Shown: one piece after another, positions 47,070-55,276 of the stretch
Layout of the letters: each line of letters starts with the position of its first letter
Position numbering within the stretch: the stretch's first letter is position 1
Assembly (NCBI GenBank): GCA_016196065.1
Contig: JACPYL010000010.1
Location: 1,054,001 to 1,118,000 of the forward strand
DNA length: 64,000 nt
Source of the DNA: Acidobacteriota bacterium
GTDB lineage: Bacteria; Acidobacteriota; Terriglobia; Terriglobales; Acidobacteriaceae
Reading direction: 5' to 3'
Made by a program: the position numbers and the translations under genes
Notes under the pieces: generated by a model
The model's database searches: none
Seen by the model: the letters and a program-made list of their open reading frames with translations, nothing else
What the model was told of the DNA's origin: nothing

Positions 47070-47432
47070 TTATGCGTCGCGATGAACAGTGCCTGGAGAG
47101 AATGCGGGCGAGCAAACCGCGATGTACTCCGCGCCTCCGCCGAAGGGAGTGGAGTAGCGCACCCATTCACCGCGGTGCGTGATCACCGCTTGACCAGCTG
47201 CTACGTCAATCTGGCCGTCCTTGTGCTGGACGCGGAGCGTGCCCCGTAATACCACTGTGTATTCGTCGAACTCCGGCGTCTGGCCCGGCTCTTCCCACCC
47301 TTCCGGACTGCGCATATGAGCCACACTGAGGCCGGACGTCTGGGAATTTACGCGGCCTACCAATTCGTCAATAATTTTTGGCTTCGTACCGGCGGCTTCG
47401 ATGCGAGTGGGCTGCTGGATCAGAGTGGGCAT
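47070..47432 (-). CDS. Cupin-domain protein
   Basis: The 120-residue single-domain cupin has the two-part barrel motif: EFDEYTVVLRGTLRVQ, then DVAAGQAVITHRGEWVRYSTP. The ATG at 47432 starts MPTLIQQPTRIEAAG; a longer open frame upstream overlaps the promoter of the divergent channel gene and looks spurious. It may bind a metal and a small ligand; function cannot be told. Confidence 0.78.
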   Translation of the reverse strand: MPTLIQQPTRIEAAGTKPKIIDELVGRVNSQTSGLSVAHMRSPEGWEEPGQTPEFDEYTVVLRGTLRVQHKDGQIDVAAGQAVITHRGEWVRYSTPFGGGAEYIAVCSPAFSPGTVHRDA

Positions 47433-47568
47433 AGTTTGTGGATCGTAACAACAGGGGCCCATCCACACAAGTCGGGACCAATCACTGCAAGCAGTCACGG
47501 CGGGAGATATACTCACGTGTTCGCCCAGGGACCAATGCTCTCCGAATGTCTCCTGGCGGCACGGCACG

Positions 47569-48570
47569 ATGAGGAAGTTTCGCAATCTACGATTCATTGG
47601 CGGAGCGCTGCTGCTGGTAATGGCAGTCGGCACGGCGGGTTATCACTACATCGAAGGCTGGTCGTGGTTTGACGGCTTCTACATGGTCATCACCACGCTG
47701 ACCACCATCGGATATCAGGAAACGCATCCGCTGTCTCATGCGGGCCGGATTTTTAACGTCGGAATCATTCTGTGCGGAGTCTCGCTGGTCTTCCTTGCCA
47801 TCGGGGCACTGACCCAGGCTTTGTTAGAATTCGAGTTGCAACATTTCTTTGGAAGGCGGCGCATGGAACGCGATATCAGCCGGCTTACCGATCACTACAT
47901 TATCTGCGGAGCAGGTCGCGTCGGACGCAGTGCGGCCCGCGAACTGGCGCGCCGTCCGGCGCCTTTCGTGATTCTTGAAAACAGTGAGGCCAAGGCGCAG
48001 AAATTTTCCGGCGAAGGCTGGCTCATGCAGATCGGGGATGCTACACAGGAACAGGCCCTTCGCGATGCCCGTATCGAATATGCGCGAGGGCTGGTGGCTG
48101 CCACTACTACCGATGCAACGAATCTCTACATTGTTCTTACCGCTCGCAGTTTGAATCCGAAGTTACGAATCATTGCTCGCGCCAGCGAAGACATGGCTGA
48201 GAAACATCTGATTTCCGCGGGCGCCGATTCCGTGGTTTCCCCCTACATTTTCGCGGGACAGCGCATCGCGCATTCGTTTCTGCGTCCGCATGTTGTGAGT
48301 TTTCTCGACACGGCCACCACGCATCTCGGCATGGACCTCGAAATCGGGCAAGTCGCGATCACGTCGACCAGTCCCTTTGCGGGGCAGACGGTGGAGAGTT
48401 CCCGCATCCGTCAGGATCGCGGCGTGATCGTGCTGGCCATCAAGCGGCAATCCGGCATGCGTTTCAATCCTGTACCGGACGATCGCATCGAAGCTGGAGA
48501 CTTCCTGATCGCCATGGGTGAGCCACAGCAAATCCGTGACCTGGAGCGAAGGGCCAGTTCGAATCTATGA
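47569..48570 (+). CDS. Potassium channel protein with TrkA-N (RCK) domain
   Basis: The 333-residue protein has two membrane helices (about 8-28 and 60-85) around a pore loop. An RCK NAD-binding domain follows (ICGAGRVGRSAARELARR near 113) and a C-terminal RCK-C region ends it. The pore signature is TTIGYQE (45-51), with Gln in place of the second Gly of GYG. This layout is that of ligand-gated K+ channels. The stop overlaps the next gene by 4 bases (ATGA), so translation is coupled to it. Confidence 0.85.
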   Translation: MRKFRNLRFIGGALLLVMAVGTAGYHYIEGWSWFDGFYMVITTLTTIGYQETHPLSHAGRIFNVGIILCGVSLVFLAIGALTQALLEFELQHFFGRRRMERDISRLTDHYIICGAGRVGRSAARELARRPAPFVILENSEAKAQKFSGEGWLMQIGDATQEQALRDARIEYARGLVAATTTDATNLYIVLTARSLNPKLRIIARASEDMAEKHLISAGADSVVSPYIFAGQRIAHSFLRPHVVSFLDTATTHLGMDLEIGQVAITSTSPFAGQTVESSRIRQDRGVIVLAIKRQSGMRFNPVPDDRIEAGDFLIAMGEPQQIRDLERRASSNL

Positions 48571-50138
48571 AGATCGTCAGCGCAGAGGAGATGCGCGAGA
48601 TTGATCGCACGAGTTTGTTGCGTTTCGGAGTGCCCTCGCTGGCACTCATGGAAAACGCCGGTTCTGCCGTTGCAAATTTCATCCTTTCCGAATATCCCAA
48701 CGCCAAACGAATCAGCGTCATCTGCGGAAAAGGGAATAACGGTGGTGACGGTTTCGTGGTCGCCCGCCACTTGGCGTCCTCGGGCCGCGTGGTGCGAGTT
48801 TTGCTATTGTGTGCTCCCGAGGACCTACGCGGAGATGCGGAGGCGATGTTCCGGAAACTCGGCATTCTTCCGTTCGTGGCGCGCGAAGCAAGCGCTCTCG
48901 AGTCGGCAGATGCCGCGCCCATCTTCAAGGTGGATCTACTTGTCGACGCCATGGTCGGCACGGGATTTCGTCCACCGATGAGTCCGATCTACGGAGCGGC
49001 GGTTTCCAGGATGAATGAAAGCGCCGTTCCGGTGGTTGCGGTCGACATTCCATCGGGCGCGGACGCCGATGCAATGGGCGAGCAGACGGGAAGGACCGCT
49101 CGGGCCAATTCGGTGGTGACCTTCACCGCTCCGCGTCCCGCTCACGTGTTCGGGACTCTAACGAATGGCCCTACGATCATCGCGCCCATCGGTTCTCCGC
49201 CAGAGGCCGTCGTGTCGAAACTCGGACTTCATTTGAGCACTCCGGCGGATTTTGCTGGACTTCTTGCGCCGCGCTCGCGAGCAGCCAACAAGGGCAGCTA
49301 CGGACACGTGCTCGTCATCGGCGGATCGTTGGGCAAGGCGGGCGCCGCAGCGATGGCAGGATTCTCGGCATTGCGAGCGGGTGCTGGGCTTTCCACCGTG
49401 GCAACTGCAAAATCGGTTCTGTCGACTGTCGCAGGATTCCATCCTGAACTCATGACCGAAAGGCTGGAAGAAACAGATGCCGGGACGATCGCACGCAGTG
49501 CGCTGGATTCAAGTTTGTTTGCGTCGCTGGTGGAACGCAAGAGTGTGTTGGCGATTGGTCCAGGAATTTCACGCCACCCCGAGACGGCGGAATTCGTACG
49601 CGCTCTCGTGCAGAAGATCGACATCCCGTTGGTTCTCGATGCGGACTCTCTCAATGCATTTGAAGGCGCGACTGGCGAATTGAAAGGCCAAGGACGCACT
49701 CTCGTGATTACGCCCCATCCCGGCGAGATGGCGCGCCTTACAGGGACGACCATTGCTGCCATTCAAACCAACCGCGTAGAGATCGCAAGAAAGTTTGCCC
49801 ACGAACACGACGTGATCGTCGTTCTGAAAGGGCATCGCACTTTGATCACTTCGCCAACTGGCGATGTGTGGGTGAATACAACTGGCAATCCGGGAATGGC
49901 GACTGGCGGCACTGGAGACGTGCTCACTGGAATGGTAGCGGGCCTGATCGCGCAGCATCCCCAACATGTCCTCGATGCGACCGCGCTCGCAGTTTACTTG
50001 CATGGACTCGCTGGTGATCTTGCGGTGGAAGAATTAGGCGAGGAGTCCGTTGTGGCCACCGACCTGATCAATTATCTTCCCGCTGCGTTCGCAAGAATGC
50101 GAGAGACCAGTTCTGCCGAAGTTCGCCTGCATAACTAA
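48567..50138 (+). CDS. nnr: Bifunctional NAD(P)H-hydrate epimerase / ADP-dependent dehydratase
   Basis: The 523-residue protein joins a YjeF-N epimerase (about 1-215, GKGNNGGDGFVVARHL) to a C-terminal ribokinase-like dehydratase (about 225-520, NPGMATGGTGDVLTGMVAGL). Together they repair hydrated NADH and NADPH. The start ATG overlaps the channel stop. The length equals that of other fused enzymes. It converges on the exosortase gene, with 62 bases between. Confidence 0.93.
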   Translation: MKIVSAEEMREIDRTSLLRFGVPSLALMENAGSAVANFILSEYPNAKRISVICGKGNNGGDGFVVARHLASSGRVVRVLLLCAPEDLRGDAEAMFRKLGILPFVAREASALESADAAPIFKVDLLVDAMVGTGFRPPMSPIYGAAVSRMNESAVPVVAVDIPSGADADAMGEQTGRTARANSVVTFTAPRPAHVFGTLTNGPTIIAPIGSPPEAVVSKLGLHLSTPADFAGLLAPRSRAANKGSYGHVLVIGGSLGKAGAAAMAGFSALRAGAGLSTVATAKSVLSTVAGFHPELMTERLEETDAGTIARSALDSSLFASLVERKSVLAIGPGISRHPETAEFVRALVQKIDIPLVLDADSLNAFEGATGELKGQGRTLVITPHPGEMARLTGTTIAAIQTNRVEIARKFAHEHDVIVVLKGHRTLITSPTGDVWVNTTGNPGMATGGTGDVLTGMVAGLIAQHPQHVLDATALAVYLHGLAGDLAVEELGEESVVATDLINYLPAAFARMRETSSAEVRLHN

Positions 50139-50200
50139 GAAACATTCGCTGTAGAGACGTGGTTTGCCTATCCTCTCCCGGGGAATTGTGGAAGACTAAA

Positions 50201-51781
50201 TCAGCGCGGGATATAGCGGTTCAGTTGCGGAATCATCTCGTTGCCAAGACTCAGAAGACGAGCCTGCGCGGCGTCGGGAGACTCCTTCTCAAACATTGGC
50301 GTATACAGCCGTACCAGCGCTCCGTCACTCCGTCTCATCTGAATCGAATCTTTGATCAGGTAATACTTGGATACGTACTCGTTGGCCACTTCCCGGTCAT
50401 GGGCCTGAAACCAATAGATCACCAGTTGCCTTTCTCCAGCTTTGGAAGTTACAAAGCGGTTCGCTGGGAAAGTCTTTCCATCGGGACGGGAAAGTTGAAT
50501 AACAGCCCGCTGAATCGGAATCCACCCTGACCCTTGCAGGCAGTGATTCGGAGAGTGAAGCGTGTCGCCAGCCTTCTGACTGGGGAAGTAAGCGATCAGC
50601 AGATCGATCCAAGGCTGCGGCTGGCTTGGATTTTCAAACTCGCGGTGGATAAACTCGCCCGCTCCGAGTACGTCGAGAGTTTGCTGATCGATGGTCAGGT
50701 CTTGTCCCATCCAGGGGCCGAATTGATTGGGAAAGGAAGCCAAAGGTTCGCGCGAAGGGAAGATTTCGTTGCTGGAGCGGGAATGAGTCAGGAACGTAGT
50801 CCCCGCCATGAGGAGAACGACCGCCACAAAACGTCCAAACGCTGACTTCGCGGGAGTGACCGGTAGATTGGATACCGGCGCGACGGCATGCGTTGCACGT
50901 TGCCCGGGTTTCCATATCCGCATGATCAGGCTGTGTAGAGCAAAAAGCATGATGAGTGACGCGACGAAGATTAGCCATCCTTCGAAGGCATGCAAGAATC
51001 CCTGAGCCTTGTCTGGATCCCAGTACTGCACGATCAATCCCGTTCCAACAATGCGAAAGCTGTTGGCGAACACCGCAATCGGGACTGATGCGATGGCAAG
51101 CACGACTCGCACCCACTGCCGATCTTCCATCAGATAGCCGTAAATGATCGAGAGAGTCAGCATCGAGAGCAGGGAGCGGATTCCGCTGCAAGCCTGAACC
51201 ACGTCGAGTTTCATGGTCGCGAGTTCGATCACATTCCCTTCGCGATGAACCAACACGCCAAATAGCGGGAGTGCAGTGCTCGCCACCTTCGATGCAAGAA
51301 TCTGGAGAGGGAAGGTTATCTTTTGCAGCACGATCGTGGGGATCGGGATCATCAACAGCAGGAAGGCCCAGGGGAAGAACACTGCGCGGAATAGTGGCCA
51401 CCCATGAAAGAGGACGATCAATCCAGCCAGCATGAACAGTAACGACACTCGGGAGAGAAACAATTCCGCGCCGAATTCTCCAAGGACCATCGTGGCGAGC
51501 CCACCGACGATCAGCGCCAGTCCAGTCCATGACGGCGCCAGCTTTACGTTGCGCAGCTTCTCGCGATTCCTCCAGAGAACAAACAGGGCAAAGGCAGGCA
51601 CGAAGATTCCATGCTGGAAGTTCTTATCGCTGGTCCATTGTGTGAACAAACGGGAGAGAACATCGGCGTACAAAAAGGCGAGGAGTAGCAGCAGTGCAAC
51701 TCCCTGCCATACAGGGAGGCCCGAGAAAAACCTACGCTCCTTGTTAACGGCCAGAGGGGCCACCTGTACTGAATCAGCCAT
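50201..51781 (-). CDS. Exosortase fused to EpsI domain
   Basis: The 526-residue inner-membrane protein has about eight membrane helices in residues 25-290 with the exosortase triad: C198 (QACSGIRS), R243 (NSFRIVG) and H264 (LHAFEGW). A single helix near 310-330 follows, and an EpsI domain (about 340-526) includes HSPNHCLQGSGW. Exosortases cleave and transfer proteins with PEP-CTERM-type tails; EpsI is a companion of unknown action. It faces the EPS genes across a 478-base region. No substrate with a PEP-CTERM-like tail was found in the window. Confidence 0.9.
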   Translation of the reverse strand: MADSVQVAPLAVNKERRFFSGLPVWQGVALLLLLAFLYADVLSRLFTQWTSDKNFQHGIFVPAFALFVLWRNREKLRNVKLAPSWTGLALIVGGLATMVLGEFGAELFLSRVSLLFMLAGLIVLFHGWPLFRAVFFPWAFLLLMIPIPTIVLQKITFPLQILASKVASTALPLFGVLVHREGNVIELATMKLDVVQACSGIRSLLSMLTLSIIYGYLMEDRQWVRVVLAIASVPIAVFANSFRIVGTGLIVQYWDPDKAQGFLHAFEGWLIFVASLIMLFALHSLIMRIWKPGQRATHAVAPVSNLPVTPAKSAFGRFVAVVLLMAGTTFLTHSRSSNEIFPSREPLASFPNQFGPWMGQDLTIDQQTLDVLGAGEFIHREFENPSQPQPWIDLLIAYFPSQKAGDTLHSPNHCLQGSGWIPIQRAVIQLSRPDGKTFPANRFVTSKAGERQLVIYWFQAHDREVANEYVSKYYLIKDSIQMRRSDGALVRLYTPMFEKESPDAAQARLLSLGNEMIPQLNRYIPR

Positions 51782-52259
51782 TACTCGTTGGATTCGAGAA
51801 TATGCGAAAAGATAGGCCTGTGCAAATCTCGTTTCATTGAGTTGCAGAGCGAGGCCTTGTACGTTTCATGACCCGTATTGCCACCACTGATCGGCCAATA
51901 ACAGAAGGGGAAAACGAGGAAAACTAGTTCCATCTCGTGCCCAAAGCCCCGCACATTCCACGAGGGTTTTAGAGAACCTGCGCTAATCCAACAGGTTAGG
52001 ACTTGCGCCCCAAGTAAGGGCATGGAAATTGCCGTCGCGCTTTGGGTAATATGGGAAAAATGTTTCCCATTTGTCCGCAGCGATGGTAGGGTAAGGGTGA
52101 GTCATAAGTGCAGGACCTGATCGCAAGCTATTGAAAACGAAGCAACTATTCATTCGCTCGAATGTTAGGTGAACTGGCTTGGATGGCAGCAGGTGTGCAC
52201 TATGGGACTGTGCAGTCGTCTCCGAGGCTCGTCCCCCCTGCGCCCGGACAGAACCAGCA
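51782..52259. other. Divergent regulatory region of the exosortase/EPS locus
   Basis: This 478-base stretch separates the exosortase (minus) from the regulator (plus). Short open frames in it resemble nothing. It contains a perfect inverted repeat at 52051-52070 and a T/A-rich middle part. It probably holds promoters for both directions. No clear -24/-12 (sigma-54) element was found by eye. Confidence 0.5.
52051..52070. promoter_or_regulatory. Perfect inverted repeat, candidate operator
   Basis: The arms ATGGGAAA (52051-52058) and TTTCCCAT (52063-52070) are exact complements separated by four bases. The dyad symmetry suits a dimeric regulator. It lies about 190 bases before the regulator gene and about 270 bases before the exosortase start. 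It could bind the adjacent Fis-type regulator. Confidence 0.55.
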
Positions 52260-53183
52260 ATGGACATCAACAGTTCCCGAATACCGACCAGTATCGGAGC
52301 CTCGCATAGTGGCCTGCGCCCCTGGCGGGAAAGCGTTAGCTCAGGGATGCGCACGGTTGAGGCCGTCATCCGTGAGTTATCGCAGAACGATGTGCCGGTA
52401 TTGGTGGTGGCGGAGTCCGGGTCGGGCAAACGAGCGGCAGCCGCTCGTATCCACGCGCTGTCAGATCGTGCCCGCGAACCTTTCCACGAGTGCCACGCCA
52501 GCCAGGCTACCAGCGACCTTCTCGCGAGCTGGAGCGCGGAAGGCGGAACCGTTTATTTGCAGGATGTCGGAGATTTGGATAGTTCAACCCAAAGTGAACT
52601 CGTGCGGCAGATTGGTTCAGGTGGCGAGGAGGTCAACGGCGTGCCGCGGTTCATCTGCGGAACGTCCCGCGAACTGGAAGCGGACGTGAAAGCGGGAAAA
52701 TTCCGCGAAGACCTTTATTACCGGATCAGCGGAGTGTGTTTACGCCTGCCACCACTGCGCCAACGCAAGGAAGATATTCCGGTACTGCTCGATTGGTTTC
52801 TGTCGGAAGCTGCGCGTGATTTTACCCGCGCGGTTCCAGTTCTCAGCCCGGAAACGCAAGGATTCTTTCTGGAATATCACTGGCCGGGAAATATTCGCGA
52901 ATTGAAGGACGCGGCTCGGGCCATTGTGGCTTTGGGAGACGAATCGCTCGCCATGGGTGGCTTGCGATCCCTTCTGCGCCGGGTGGATCGCAGCAACGGA
53001 GAGAAGGTTTCTCTCAAAGAGGCTGCCAAAGCGGCTTCCCGCGAAGCGGAAAAGGAATTAATCCTTCAGGTTTTGACCAAGACACGATGGAACCGGCGTC
53101 GCGCAGCCCAGGAATTGCAGATCAGCTACAAGGCGTTGCTTTACAAGCTAAAACAAATTGGATACCAGGAATACGGCGCATAG
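52260..53183 (+). CDS. Degenerate sigma-54-type AAA+ regulator with Fis-type DNA-binding domain
   Basis: The 307-residue protein has an AAA+ domain (about 30-240) and a C-terminal Fis-like helix-turn-helix (about 260-305, NRRRAAQELQISYKALLYKLK). Walker A is AESGSGKR. Walker B reads GGTVYLQDV where DE is usual. The segment between them is short and lacks the GAFTGA loop that contacts sigma-54. The later motifs FREDLYYRI, LPPLRQRKEDIP and WPGNIREL are intact. It may therefore bind DNA without activating sigma-54. No receiver domain is present. ATG 52260 is preferred to an upstream TTG. It probably controls the EPS genes 30 bases downstream. Confidence 0.8.
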   Translation: MDINSSRIPTSIGASHSGLRPWRESVSSGMRTVEAVIRELSQNDVPVLVVAESGSGKRAAAARIHALSDRAREPFHECHASQATSDLLASWSAEGGTVYLQDVGDLDSSTQSELVRQIGSGGEEVNGVPRFICGTSRELEADVKAGKFREDLYYRISGVCLRLPPLRQRKEDIPVLLDWFLSEAARDFTRAVPVLSPETQGFFLEYHWPGNIRELKDAARAIVALGDESLAMGGLRSLLRRVDRSNGEKVSLKEAAKAASREAEKELILQVLTKTRWNRRRAAQELQISYKALLYKLKQIGYQEYGA

Positions 53184-53212
53184 GTGATCGAAGAATGTTT
53201 ACAGGAGAAGAT

Positions 53213-53818
53213 ATGAATCGAATTTGGAAAGCAGCGGTGGCGACCGTGCTTTTAAGCGCGGGATTGGCGTTGGCCCAGGATGCCACCCCCACGCAGCCCG
53301 CGGCGACGGGCTCCCCCGAAATCGTATCGGCAGCCGGAGCGGACTATGTGATTGGTCCAGAAGATGTGTTGCATGTTGCCGTCTGGAAGGAAGGCGACCT
53401 GACCGCCACGCTGCCCGTACGGCCTGACGGGAAAATTTCATTGCCGCTCCTTAATGATGTTGCGGCCGCCGGACTCACGCCGATGCAGTTGGCCGATTCG
53501 ATCACGGAAAAGCTCAAGAAGTATGTTGCCAGCCCACGCGTGACGGTAGTCGTGACCCAGATCAACAGCAAGCGGGTCTACCTGGTGGGAGAAGTGGGAC
53601 ACACTGGGGCTACCCCGATGCTGCCCAATATGACCGTCCTGCAGGCGCTATCGAGTGCTGGCCTGACGCAGTTCGCCAACACCAAAAAGATCTACGTAAT
53701 GCGGATGCAGAACGGCAAGCAAGTGAAGCTTCCCGTGAACTATCGCAAGCTGGTGAAAGGCGAAATGATGGATCAGAACTACCTGCTGCAACCGGGAGAC
53801 ACGATTGTTATCCCGTAA
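53213..53818 (+). CDS. Polysaccharide export protein (Wza/OPX type)
   Basis: The 201-residue protein has a signal peptide (MNRIWKAAVATVLLSAGLALAQ). A polysaccharide biosynthesis/export domain follows (YVIGPEDVLHVAVWKEGDLT, then VRPDGKISLPLLNDV), then a SLBB-type domain (VYLVGEVGHTG and YLLQPGDTIVIP). It forms the periplasm/outer-membrane channel for the exopolysaccharide. No lipobox Cys is seen. ATG 53213 follows GGAGAAG. First structural gene of the EPS cluster. Confidence 0.9.
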   Translation: MNRIWKAAVATVLLSAGLALAQDATPTQPAATGSPEIVSAAGADYVIGPEDVLHVAVWKEGDLTATLPVRPDGKISLPLLNDVAAAGLTPMQLADSITEKLKKYVASPRVTVVVTQINSKRVYLVGEVGHTGATPMLPNMTVLQALSSAGLTQFANTKKIYVMRMQNGKQVKLPVNYRKLVKGEMMDQNYLLQPGDTIVIP

Positions 53819-53855
53819 GCGGTCGAGATTGCGTCAACGATCTAGGGTGGAGACG

Positions 53856-55253
53856 ATGGCATATAAACGGACAATCCCGGCGCTGGTCGTGCTACTCGGA
53901 ATGAGTGTGTGCGCTGTGGCCCAAGATAGTTCCACCGAACGCACAGGTCCTGTGCCTGCTCTCGGACAGACAGCGCCGATCCTGAATCCGGACAATCCTC
54001 CGATCTCGAGCCTGGATGAGTCGGGACTGGACATGCGCAGTGCCTCGCGCAGTTTTGTTTCGTATGGTCTTTCGGTCAGCGAGACGGCCGACACCAACGC
54101 CAGCAATGAACTGGAGCGCCAGGGAATCAGCTCTGTAACACACGTGCTTGGCGCACTTGATTTGCAGCGCTTTTACGCCAAGACGGACCTGTTTGCCGAA
54201 TATGTCGGCGGCGGAGCGTTCTACTCCAATGCCACCCGTTCCGCGAGTCAGTTGCACGCGGCCGGAGTGATGGGAGTGACGCGCTGGCGCAGCGGACGTC
54301 TGACTTTGCGCGACTCCTTTAGCTACCTGCCGGAGGGTTCGTTCAGCGTGGGCGCTTTCGGAGGAAACCCCGGACTCGGTATTGCAACCGGAGGCGGCGC
54401 ATCTGGACTTGCCGGCGGTGGATTGCCGGGTAGCCACTTCTTTGGCAACGGGCAGTTCGGTTCCGTCGGACTTACTCCGCGACTGACGAACAGCGCGTTT
54501 GCGGATGTCGTGCAGAGCCTGACGCCGCGTTCCGCATTTACGGTGGCGGTGGGTTTCAGCAATGCCCATTTCTTCGATAACACGGACGCGCTGATCAACG
54601 GCGACAAAGTGATGATGCAGGCGGGCTACAGCTACATGCTGGGCCGTCGCGATCAAATCGGCGTGGTGTATGGCTTCCAGCAGTTTCGTTTTCCGCAGGA
54701 CGTGGGTGGTCAAATCGATGCCCAGATCGCCAATTTCCGCTGGAGCCACACGATCAGCGGAAGAATGACTTTGATTGTGGGTGTTGGCCCGCAGCGCCTC
54801 ACGTTTGAGGATCCATTTCTCGGTAGTGTGACCCGTTGGTCTGCAAACGGAAGGGCTGTACTGCGCTATCGTTTTGTCAGAACCTCGGTCGCGGCCACGT
54901 ACGAAAAATTTACTTCCGATGGCTCGGGCTTTTTTGCGGGAGCCGACACGCAGGCTGCCCGTTTGGGGATCACACGTCCGCTGGCGCGCACCTGGGAAAT
55001 CTATTTTGATTTCGGATATGCCCACAACCGCCGGCTGCAAGCTGCCTCGCCCAATTTTGATACGGCAAATACCTTTGACCACGGTTTCTCTCGCGTTCTG
55101 TTGCGCAAGCACCTGGGGCGCGAGTATTCGGCATTTGGAGCGTACCGATTTAACGACTTGGCATTTAATGGCTCCGTTGCCACGCGCAGTTCGGAGCGCC
55201 ACATGGTAACGGTTGGCATCGAATGGCATCCCCGGCCAAGCAGGCTTGACTAA
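53856..55253 (+). CDS. Putative outer-membrane beta-barrel protein of the EPS locus
   Basis: The 465-residue protein has a signal peptide (ending CAVAQ, about residue 23). A long mature part alternates hydrophobic and polar residues with many aromatic residues and Gly, and ends in VTVGIEWHPRP, as expected for outer-membrane strands. The segment from about residue 165 to 205 is Gly-rich. Similar proteins occur in exosortase-type EPS loci. Specific function is unknown. ATG 53856 follows AGGGTGGAG. Confidence 0.75.
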   Translation: MAYKRTIPALVVLLGMSVCAVAQDSSTERTGPVPALGQTAPILNPDNPPISSLDESGLDMRSASRSFVSYGLSVSETADTNASNELERQGISSVTHVLGALDLQRFYAKTDLFAEYVGGGAFYSNATRSASQLHAAGVMGVTRWRSGRLTLRDSFSYLPEGSFSVGAFGGNPGLGIATGGGASGLAGGGLPGSHFFGNGQFGSVGLTPRLTNSAFADVVQSLTPRSAFTVAVGFSNAHFFDNTDALINGDKVMMQAGYSYMLGRRDQIGVVYGFQQFRFPQDVGGQIDAQIANFRWSHTISGRMTLIVGVGPQRLTFEDPFLGSVTRWSANGRAVLRYRFVRTSVAATYEKFTSDGSGFFAGADTQAARLGITRPLARTWEIYFDFGYAHNRRLQAASPNFDTANTFDHGFSRVLLRKHLGREYSAFGAYRFNDLAFNGSVATRSSERHMVTVGIEWHPRPSRLD

Positions 55254-55276
55254 TTTTGGGCCGCGAAGCGGCCGGA

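Noticed and set aside
51781-52023. 80-codon minus-strand open frame next to the exosortase start
   Set aside because: No family likeness or good start signal; it lies in the regulatory region.
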